Both the position numbers and the translations under genes were made by a program. A model generated the notes under the pieces. That model did not search any database, was not told where the DNA came from, and saw only the letters and a list, made by a program, of their open reading frames with translations. Shown one piece after another: positions 33,530 to 38,272 of a stretch of DNA of 38,272 bases (within the stretch, counting starts at the first letter, position 1; each line of letters starts with the position of its first letter). The stretch comes from a virus. The stretch spans positions 1 to 38,272 of IMG/VR virus record IMGVR_UViG_3300009103_000076. One strand, given 5' to 3'.

Positions 33530-34330
33530 TTGGCCCCGGTTGCACAGTTTGGGCTCGGCCAGACGCTCGCCACGGGTGGGACCGATACGGGACCGCAGCA
33601 TGTCCGCCTAACAGGTTCGCAGAGCAGCGTCAACCTGCGAACGGCAGCCGGGAATCCGACGGGCGCGGTGGATGTGATCTTCTACGTGGAGACGCATATC
33701 GGCACGGGTCTGTTTGGGTTCCAATACGCTATTCGGACTGGCACCGGGTGGCACGCCGACGCAACGGTGACGCTCGTGCTAAATAAGCCGGATTGCCTTG
33801 TCTGCGGGGGGTGGGCTCTCGGGGGCAGAGACAAAGTGGCGATTAACGAAACGCTCACCTACTGGCACAACGGGGGCGGGGGCGGGGGGGCTGGGGGTGC
33901 TGGCTTCGGTGGTAACTCCGCGTATGCCCCGGGGCACCGCTCCCACGCAGACCCAACGCACGCGACCCAGCCCACAATGGAGCGTTACGCTGGGGCCGGG
34001 GGGTATCGTCAGCACAGCTCGGTGGGGTGGCCCGGCCGCACGGCGACCGCTGGGGCGTATGGTCGTCACGCGCTTTGGCTAGACTGTGACCTAACAGTGT
34101 TCAACTATGCTGGCGTCATCGCGGGGGCGGGAGGCGGCGGGGGTGGCGGCGGTCAGACTTCCAACACCCCCGGGCGTGGCGGAAACGGGGGCGAGCTGGG
34201 CCAGGCGGGCAGTGCGGGAGTGGGCACTGGGGCCGGAAGCGGGGGGGCGGCCGGTACGCTGGTGAAGCTGAACGGGCACACAATCACGTGGGCTGTGCGG
34301 GGTGAGGCGTATGGGGCAGAAATTGCCTAG
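33530..34330 (+). CDS. Glycine-rich adhesin-like receptor-binding protein
   Basis: A 266-residue protein from TTG 33530. After a beta N-domain (about 1-105) it has glycine runs: WHNGGGGGGAGGAGFGGN (about 112-129), AGVIAGAGGGGGGGG near 195-209 and RGGNGGELGQAGSAGVGTGAG after. Such runs recall the polyglycine-II sandwich of T4-like gp38 adhesins that bind outer-membrane proteins. The residues between the runs (HRSHADPTH, YRQHSSVGWPG) would be the variable loops. A few Cys (CLVCGG, about 86-89) are odd for this class. Confidence 0.65.
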   Translation: MAPVAQFGLGQTLATGGTDTGPQHVRLTGSQSSVNLRTAAGNPTGAVDVIFYVETHIGTGLFGFQYAIRTGTGWHADATVTLVLNKPDCLVCGGWALGGRDKVAINETLTYWHNGGGGGGAGGAGFGGNSAYAPGHRSHADPTHATQPTMERYAGAGGYRQHSSVGWPGRTATAGAYGRHALWLDCDLTVFNYAGVIAGAGGGGGGGGQTSNTPGRGGNGGELGQAGSAGVGTGAGSGGAAGTLVKLNGHTITWAVRGEAYGAEIA

Positions 34331-34646
34331 CAGCAGCGAACAAGACGCCCGGCGCGCCGAAGCTCTCGCGGAGCTGCGCAGTTATCACCTAGAGGTCGTT
34401 GACCGGCTTGCGCGGATTGAGACGCACGCGCAGGGCTTCGTTGATCGGCTGGAAGAGCACACCGAGCAAGACGCCGCAAACTTTCACCGGCTTGACTCGG
34501 CGCTGGACGGTGTTGCGATTGACGTGGCGGTGGCAAAAGCGGTGGGGGGGAGAGAGGGGCGAAAGCGGGGGGCTTGGTGGGCCACAACCATCAGCGCCCT
34601 AGCGGTGGCCGTAGCCGAAGCCGCCAGGGCGCTGGGATGGCTTTAG
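34311..34646 (+). CDS. XhlA-like coiled-coil membrane protein, candidate holin accessory
   Basis: A 111-residue protein from ATG 34311 (a GTG at 34302 is also in frame), overlapping the adhesin gene by 20 bases. Residues about 10-70 are a charged coiled coil (DARRAEALAELRSYHLEVVDRLARIETHAQGFVDRLEEH); residues about 90-111 are one C-terminal membrane span (WWATTISALAVAVAEAARAL). This is the layout of XhlA-type haemolysin/holin accessories. It is the last gene of the rightward structural operon. Confidence 0.6.
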   Translation: MGQKLPSSSEQDARRAEALAELRSYHLEVVDRLARIETHAQGFVDRLEEHTEQDAANFHRLDSALDGVAIDVAVAKAVGGREGRKRGAWWATTISALAVAVAEAARALGWL

Positions 34647-34837
34647 CGCTTGCGCCTCGCTGAGCGTTTCCGCTCGGCTTCCAGCAGCTTGGTCAGGTAG
34701 TACGAGACCGTGCGGTCATCCTCAGCAGCTCGCTCAGTAACCCACGCGAGCAGCTCGGGCGCCAGGTGGACGGTGAGCTGCTGCTTTTTTGCAGCCCCCA
34801 GCGAGGGGCGCCCCGGTCTCTTTTTCTTTGCGGTCAC
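34643..34837 (-). CDS. Ribbon-helix-helix regulator
   Basis: A 64-residue basic protein from GTG 34837 (GTGA overlap with the upstream stop); a GTG at 34849 is a second choice. After a KKKRPGRPS tail, QLTVHLAPELLAWVTERAAEDDRTVSYYLTKLLEAE gives a CopG/Arc-type strand-helix-helix. Last gene of the accessory minus operon, converging with the structural operon by a four-base overlap. It may autoregulate that operon. Confidence 0.75.
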   Translation of the reverse strand: MTAKKKRPGRPSLGAAKKQQLTVHLAPELLAWVTERAAEDDRTVSYYLTKLLEAERKRSARRKR

Positions 34838-35193
34838 TCCTTCCCCCACTCAGCGAGCGCGGCCAGCGTGCCTAGGTAGCCGTGCGCTCGCCCCCGCTCC
34901 ACTCTATCGGCTTGCGCTTGCTTGGCCGCGGTGCTCTCGCACTCAAATACGTGGTAGCAGTGGAGATCGTGGGTGAGCCAGTCCCGCGCGGCTTCGGGGT
35001 CTTCCTCGCTGCGGTCTTCCTCACTGCACCAACGCTCGAAACGTCCACCGCTCGCGGCGGCTTCCTCGGTGCAGTAGCTCAACAGCTCGGTGCGGTTGCA
35101 GAACGTGTGAGCGCTGACTGGTCGCTGGTGCGGGACCATCACGAGCAGCACCGGCTCCGTGGGGTCAATAAAAAACGCGTTTCGATTCGCCAT
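34834..35193 (-). CDS. Accessory operon protein, unknown
   Basis: A 119-residue protein from ATG 35193, two bases after the previous stop; the frame extends to 35265 but that part overlaps the upstream gene. It contains FFIDPTEPVLLVMVPHQRPVSAHTF, an acidic EEDRSEEDPEAARDWLTHDLHCYHVFECE segment with two Cys and several His. No family recognised. Possibly a metal-binding or antagonist protein; unassigned. Confidence 0.5.
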   Translation of the reverse strand: MANRNAFFIDPTEPVLLVMVPHQRPVSAHTFCNRTELLSYCTEEAAASGGRFERWCSEEDRSEEDPEAARDWLTHDLHCYHVFECESTAAKQAQADRVERGRAHGYLGTLAALAEWGKE

Positions 35194-35195
35194 CG

Positions 35196-35471
35196 TTACG
35201 ACCTCTGCATGTCTTTGTGCGCCGCGACCACCGCCGCGCGGGTTTCCTCGCTCAACCTCTTCCACGCCCGGTCAAGCCGGTTGGTGCTGGCTTCGGTCCA
35301 CGTAGCCGGGTCGTAGTCGTTTGAGGGGCAGCCCCTCTCCTCGTCCGAGACCATCGCAGCCCACAGCGCTCGGGATACTTCCGCCGAAATCTCCCAAGTT
35401 TCCGCCACTGTGTCCAGGGTCGTAAATCGTGCCCACCGGGGGGCGCGCTTCGGTGCGGTCTTCGTCGTCAT
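35196..35471 (-). CDS. Small basic helical protein overlapping the TGT-like gene
   Basis: A 91-residue protein from ATG 35471. Its first 200 bases lie inside the 3' part of the TGT-like frame in another phase. Composition is ordinary protein-like (ETWEISAEVSRALWAAMVSDEERG, RLDRAWKRLSEETRAAVVAAHKDM), more so than the other frame at this place. No family recognised. Confidence 0.55.
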   Translation of the reverse strand: MTTKTAPKRAPRWARFTTLDTVAETWEISAEVSRALWAAMVSDEERGCPSNDYDPATWTEASTNRLDRAWKRLSEETRAAVVAAHKDMQRS

Positions 35472-36519
35472 TGTTCTCGGTTCCTTTCTCGTTGTTGTTG
35501 GTGGTGGTTTCGGTCTCGTTGCTCGCGGCCAGCGGCTCGCTGGTCTCGCTCAGCTCGTCCCCAAACAGGTCAGCCATCAGCGCGACGGCTTCCGCTTCGG
35601 CTTCGGCTTCGGCGGCGCGGCGCTTGGCCTCGAGGTGGGCCAGCACCCGCTCCAGCTCTTCCGAGTTGAAACGCATGAGCGGGGTCTTTGCCTGGCCGCT
35701 CGCGTCAGCGCAGATGACCTCTCGCACGTATTCGTCGGCGCCCGTGCCGCGGTAGCTCCACGCCACGAGTTGCAGCAGCTCGTCATCCGTGAGCGGCCCG
35801 AGCAGCAGCGCGGCATCCCCGTCCCCCAGCCGGTCGCTGCACTTCAACGAGCCGATGCGGCTTCGCAGTGCGCGGTACTCCGCGACCCACGTGGAAGAGT
35901 CAACGGTGGTGAGCCGGGTGTGGCCGCGCTTGAGCGCGTAGCGGGTCATCCCCAAGCCGTGAACGGCCACGCCGTAGCTCTCGCAGATGTTCAGCGCTTC
36001 GGTCAGCCACGCGTCAGGGCTCATGCCGTTCCCTTGGTCTTTGCTGATGGTGTTGCCGTTACGCGCGAAGCCGAGCGCCACGCGGTCAAAGCGCTGGCAG
36101 TAGTGGTGGAGCACTTCCCACGGCTCAACCCCGCCACCGTGGAACACCGGCACCACGTCCACGCCAGCGTTGAGCAGCTCGGCGGTGTTGTTCCACGTGG
36201 TTGTTAGGTCGCCAGCGATATCGTCAAGCGTGATGATTTGGTCAAACAGGTGCCCGTATTCAGCGGCAAACGCTGTGAACGCTTCCAGCTCAACCGTAAT
36301 GCCGCGGGTGAAAACCGTGAAGGCACCCGAGTCGAGAATGGCGGTGCTGTACTTCCCAGCCTCCAACCGCGGGAGCAGCTCGCGCTCCCACACGCCCGGC
36401 CGGTCCAGCACGTCCGCGAACGAAATCAGCACCGGGAAGCCCTCAGCCGCTTCGGCCAACAGCGCGGTGTTGAGCCCGGCCAGGTAGTTGAGGGGGGTGG
36501 GGTCGGTGGGGTTGGTCAT
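35272..36519 (-). CDS. TGT/DpdA-like transglycosylase, possible DNA 7-deazaguanine modification enzyme
   Basis: A 415-residue frame from ATG 36519 behind AAAGGAA. Residues about 25-215 fit a tRNA-guanine transglycosylase-like TIM barrel: ILDSGAFTVF (Asp63), FDQIITLDD, DVVPVFHGG, RVALGFARNG, VHGLGMTRYALKRGHTRL and TTVDSSTW (Asp207). This is the pattern of phage queuine-transferase/DpdA proteins, which exchange guanine in DNA. A poly-Glu/Asn tail (about 305-350) follows, and the last about 65 residues are read across the next gene in another phase and look unnatural. No preQ0/queC-E genes are near, so a base would have to come from the host. tRNA as substrate is not excluded. Confidence 0.62.
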   Translation of the reverse strand: MTNPTDPTPLNYLAGLNTALLAEAAEGFPVLISFADVLDRPGVWERELLPRLEAGKYSTAILDSGAFTVFTRGITVELEAFTAFAAEYGHLFDQIITLDDIAGDLTTTWNNTAELLNAGVDVVPVFHGGGVEPWEVLHHYCQRFDRVALGFARNGNTISKDQGNGMSPDAWLTEALNICESYGVAVHGLGMTRYALKRGHTRLTTVDSSTWVAEYRALRSRIGSLKCSDRLGDGDAALLLGPLTDDELLQLVAWSYRGTGADEYVREVICADASGQAKTPLMRFNSEELERVLAHLEAKRRAAEAEAEAEAVALMADLFGDELSETSEPLAASNETETTTNNNEKGTENNDDEDRTEARPPVGTIYDPGHSGGNLGDFGGSIPSAVGCDGLGRGEGLPLKRLRPGYVDRSQHQPA

Positions 36520-36629
36520 CGCTTTGGTTTCCTTTTTCGTTTCCGTTTCTTTTTGCCGGTCGAGACGTATGTGCCCCGAATTGTCTCAGGTTTCGGACCT
36601 TTAGACAAGTTTTTGAAGGGTTTTTTATT
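36520..36629. promoter_or_regulatory. Divergent promoter region with a hyphenated dyad
   Basis: This 110-base gap feeds the accessory operon leftwards and the M15/oxygenase pair rightwards. TTGTCT (36581-36586) and AGACAA (36603-36608) are inverted, with AGGT-TTCGG-ACCT nested inside, giving a stem with a five-base loop. T-runs follow on the plus strand. Operator or leader hairpin; a terminator would have no plus-strand gene to end. Confidence 0.45.
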
Positions 36630-37034
36630 GTGCCGAGATTTGGCCCCACTTCCCGCTCGCGCCTCGCTGGCGTCCACCCCGAGCTGCGGCGGCTGTGCGT
36701 TCACGTGGTGCAGCGATGGGACTGCACCGTCTTGTGCGGACACCGGGGCGAAGCCGAGCAGCTCGCGGCTCTCGCCAGCGGCGCCAGCCAGCTCGGTTGG
36801 CCGCAGAGCAAGCACAACGCCCAGCCCTCGCTCGCGGTTGACCTGGCCCCGTGGCCGCTCCCCCCGTGGGACGACGCTGCGAGCTTCCGCGCGTTTGGCT
36901 TCTACGTGCTGGGCACCGCGGCGGGGCTCGGCATCCCGCTGCGCTGGGGCGGCTGGTGGGCCGGGGTGGGCACCGATTGGAGGGCCAACGGGTTTGATGA
37001 CTTGGTGCACTTCGAGCTGGTGGGGGAGGTCTGA
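36630..37034 (+). CDS. M15-type peptidase endolysin (VanY/L-Ala-D-Glu peptidase-like)
   Basis: A 134-residue protein from GTG 36630. The zinc site of M15 peptidases is present: SKHNAQPSLAVDL (His62, Asp71) and DDLVHFEL (His127). These enzymes cut peptide cross-links of peptidoglycan; this size is typical for single-domain phage endolysins. No signal sequence. It stands apart from the XhlA-like gene and has its own promoter region. Confidence 0.85.
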   Translation: MPRFGPTSRSRLAGVHPELRRLCVHVVQRWDCTVLCGHRGEAEQLAALASGASQLGWPQSKHNAQPSLAVDLAPWPLPPWDDAASFRAFGFYVLGTAAGLGIPLRWGGWWAGVGTDWRANGFDDLVHFELVGEV

Positions 37035-37065
37035 CGGCGCCAGCGAGCCGCGCTAGCCACCCGCC

Positions 37066-37653
37066 ATGAGCATCACGCTGCTGCCTGATTTCCTCACCGA
37101 AGCGGAAGCCCGCGCGCTGCTGGCGAGGATGCCCGCGCGGCCCCCGGCGCCGCTGTATGACCGCATTGCGGGGACGCTGGAGGGGCTCGGGCTGGGCTGG
37201 TGTGCGCGGGGGCCTCGGTCCCGCCAGAGCGTCCGCATTGAGTGCCAGCAGCACGGGCACCCCTGGCACTTCGACGGGTGCGCAGGCACGCCGTGGGAGC
37301 CAGCAGAAGCCCTCCAGGCCGCTCGTAGCTACAAACTCAAGCCGGGGGGGCATGACTGGGCGCGGCTCAGCTTTTCGCTGCTCCTGAGCCATCCTGCGAC
37401 GTTCACGGGGGGAGAGCTTGAGCTGCTCACGGAAGCGGGGGAGGTCGTGCGGGTGACCCCGAAGCTCCACCACCGCACCCTCGTGGTGTGGCCGAGCGGG
37501 CTCGTGGGTGGGGGGGCGCCAGCGCTTCACCGAGTCCACCCGCACCAAGCCGTGCCGGGCTCCGAGCTGCTCGGCTGGAGCCACAACAGCGAGGGGGCGA
37601 CGGTGCGGCAATTCGGCGGGGCTCGTTACGTGCTGGTGGGGTTCCTCGCGTGA
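37066..37653 (+). CDS. 2-oxoglutarate/Fe(II) dioxygenase
   Basis: A 195-residue protein from ATG 37066. It has the facial triad of 2OG oxygenases: HPWHFDG (His68, Asp70) and a distal His in ALHRVHPHQ (His155 or His158), plus Arg187 in RYVLVGFLA to bind 2OG, and the SFSLLLSHPATFTGGELEL strand pair of prolyl-hydroxylase-like members. Substrate unknown: protein, nucleic-acid base or nucleotide are all possible. It is the last gene before attP, a common place for accessory cargo. Confidence 0.82.
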   Translation: MSITLLPDFLTEAEARALLARMPARPPAPLYDRIAGTLEGLGLGWCARGPRSRQSVRIECQQHGHPWHFDGCAGTPWEPAEALQAARSYKLKPGGHDWARLSFSLLLSHPATFTGGELELLTEAGEVVRVTPKLHHRTLVVWPSGLVGGGAPALHRVHPHQAVPGSELLGWSHNSEGATVRQFGGARYVLVGFLA

Positions 37654-37658
37654 GCGTT

Positions 37659-37670
37659 GGGGTGGTGTGA
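37659..37670. repeat. 12-bp repeat GGGGTGGTGTGA, candidate arm-type integrase site
   Basis: The same 12 bases occur at 37911-37922, and the last 9 (GTGGTGTGA) again at 37926-37934. The copies flank the attP core in the same orientation, as arm-type sites of lambda-like integrases do. The right-hand copies also encode the HTTSHTTPH tail of the integrase. Confidence 0.4.
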
Positions 37671-37735
37671 ATTTGGTGGGAGTGGGCGCTTCATCGGGCC
37701 GCATTGCGCATCATCGAGCAGCGAGCAGAAACGAG

Positions 37736-37781
37736 AAAACCCCAGCAGACACGGCTAGTTGCCTGAGTCTGCTGGGGTTTT
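37736..37781. terminator. Bidirectional intrinsic terminator
   Basis: Arms 37736-37750 (AAAACCCCAGCAGAC) and 37767-37781 are perfectly complementary over 15 bases with a 16-base loop, with A and T runs at the ends so it works on both strands. It ends the M15/oxygenase transcript and, from the other side, the integrase transcript. Confidence 0.88.
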
Positions 37782-37800
37782 TGCTAGGCCCCGTTTCTCT

Positions 37801-37845
37801 TTCATAAGCCGTAGGTCGGCAGTTCAAGTCTGCCCACCGCTACCA
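37801..37845 (+). other. attP core: 3' half of a tRNA with CAU anticodon
   Basis: Reading from 37801: a seven-base anticodon loop TTCATAA (anticodon 37803-37805), stem GCCGT, variable loop AGGTC, a perfect T arm GGCAG-TTCAAGT-CTGCC (37818-37834), acceptor strand CACCGCT, discriminator A and CCA (37843-37845). No matching 5' half exists upstream, so this is not a tRNA gene. Integrating phages carry such fragments to restore a split host tRNA; elongator tRNA-Met or tRNA-Ile(CAU) is indicated. Confidence 0.85.
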
Positions 37846-37864
37846 GGGAAAACCCTGCAATTCC

Positions 37865-38272
37865 CTAGCGTTGCGCGGCTCGGCGCTGGCCCTGAACGGG
37901 GCCGAGGTGGGGGGTGGTGTGAGAAGTGGTGTGAGTTTTTGCGCCTCGACTCCCCCCAGCCGCGGCAACGCCCCGCTCAATCAGGTCGGCGGGCAGCTCC
38001 CCGTCAGCCAGCTCAGCCGGGCGGCTGTAGCTCTGGCCCTCGACCTGCGCCGCGTAATGCTTGGCGGTGGTCGCCACGTCCGCGTGCCCGAGCTGAGCTG
38101 AGATGTACCCGAGCTGCACCCCCGCGGTGAGAAGCTGGCTGGCAAAGGTATCCCGCAGGTCTTTGAGCGCTCGGTGCCCCACCCCAGCCCGCTCGCAGAT
38201 CCGCCGCCACTCCCGCGCTCGGAAGTTGTCCCCGTCCAGGCCGGGAAAAACCAGCGCCCCCGGCCCCGGCTG
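37865..38272 (-). CDS. int: Tyrosine integrase, C-terminal part (continues into 1025-1 across the joint)
   Basis: This is the 3' end of the gene described at 1-1025; 38154-38272 duplicates 1-119. It encodes Arg342, His365 and the nucleophile Tyr375 of the recombinase. A 62-residue C-terminal tail after the tyrosine, ending in Arg-rich QGQRRAAQR, is longer than usual. The stop lies 20 bases from the tRNA-derived attP core. Confidence 0.93.
   Translation of the reverse strand, partial: QPGPGALVFPGLDGDNFRAREWRRICERAGVGHRALKDLRDTFASQLLTAGVQLGYISAQLGHADVATTAKHYAAQVEGQSYSRPAELADGELPADLIERGVAAAGGSRGAKTHTTSHTTPHLGPVQGQRRAAQR
38154..38272. repeat. Right copy of 119-bp terminal direct repeat
   Basis: Identical to bases 1-119. 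Remove one copy to obtain a circle of 38153 bases. Confidence 0.95.

Larger units (their letters stand above)
356..37572. repeat. Dispersed 9-bp palindrome GAGCWGCTC, at least 40 copies
   Basis: First bases of the copies found by eye: 356, 430, 624, 2623, 2695, 3668, 5030, 5860, 7476, 8140, 8332, 8395, 8783, 8936, 9545, 10647, 12049, 13429, 13774, 14243, 14858, 15269, 15513, 19332, 21743, 22177, 22998, 25716, 26122, 29214, 30864, 31066, 31523, 32862, 34748, 36172, 36373, 36756, 37420, 37564. The centre is T in 21 and A in 19. Flanks are often C and G, giving CGAGCWGCTCG. Copies lie in genes of both strands and in all three phases. Confidence 0.85.
37654..37864. other. attP region (non-coding)
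   Basis: This 211-base gap between the oxygenase and integrase genes holds a bidirectional terminator, the tRNA-derived core and one copy of a 12-bp repeat matched by another on the far side. No gene seen. Confidence 0.7.

Noticed and set aside
356-37572. Explaining GAGCWGCTC by frequent Glu-Leu-Leu codons
   Set aside because: The word occurs in all three phases and in genes of both strands, with A and T centres equally common.
36625-37704. 359-codon open frame on the minus strand
   Set aside because: It lies fully antisense to the M15 peptidase and oxygenase genes, which both have complete active sites. Its product is Arg/Pro/Ala-rich, as expected for a shadow frame in GC-rich DNA.
37801-37845. 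Functional phage tRNA gene
   Set aside because: Only the 3' half is present; upstream bases do not pair with the anticodon or acceptor stems.
37914-37934. Short tandem repeats as a CRISPR array
   Set aside because: Only 9-12 bp repeats with 3-base spacing inside the integrase coding end; no array structure anywhere in the window.

Overview
The window is an essentially complete genome of a temperate tailed phage (siphovirus type, HK97-like head), about 38.15 kb, recovered as a closed circle. Bases 1-119 are repeated exactly at 38154-38272, and the integrase gene reads across that joint. The DNA is GC-rich (about 60-65% by eye). Nearly all genes overlap by a few bases, and GTG and TTG starts are common. 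The host cannot be named. The lambda-like tail-tip order (M-, L-, K- and I/J-like proteins) and a tRNA fragment with an encoded CCA end fit a GC-rich, probably Gram-negative bacterium, but this is inference.

Layout. (1) 9088 down to 1 and on through 38153-37865, minus strand: one early operon. It holds small unknown genes, then a replication set in the same order as phage T7 (gp2.5-like SSB, gp3-like endonuclease I, gp4-like primase-helicase, gp5-like DNA polymerase, an HNH protein, gp6-like exonuclease), then small zinc-binding proteins, an excisionase-like HTH protein and a tyrosine integrase. The polymerase frame carries an in-frame amber codon inside its exonuclease domain. (2) 9243-10110: an HTH regulator and a non-coding control region with operator-like dyads and a strong hairpin. 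(3) 10111-34646, plus strand: a lipoprotein and small genes, HNH, terminase, portal-MuF fusion, protease, capsid, connectors, three tandem tail-tube paralogues, frameshifted tail chaperones, tape measure, tail tip, an unexpected ferritin-like/acyltransferase fusion, glycine-rich adhesin-like fibres and an XhlA-like membrane protein. (4) 36519-34643, minus strand: an accessory operon with a TGT/DpdA-like enzyme and a ribbon-helix-helix regulator. (5) 36630-37653, plus strand: an M15 peptidase endolysin and a 2OG-Fe(II) oxygenase. (6) 37654-37864: a terminator and an attP made of the 3' half of a CAU-anticodon tRNA.

Overall: a lambdoid-style integrating siphophage that replicates with a T7-type replisome. 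The strongest unexplained signals are a 9-bp palindrome, GAGCWGCTC, found at least 40 times on both arms and in all reading frames; the diiron-like/acyltransferase fusion protein; the triplicated tail-tube genes with a compositionally foreign middle copy; the amber codon in the polymerase; and the TGT/DpdA-like enzyme without any base-synthesis genes beside it.
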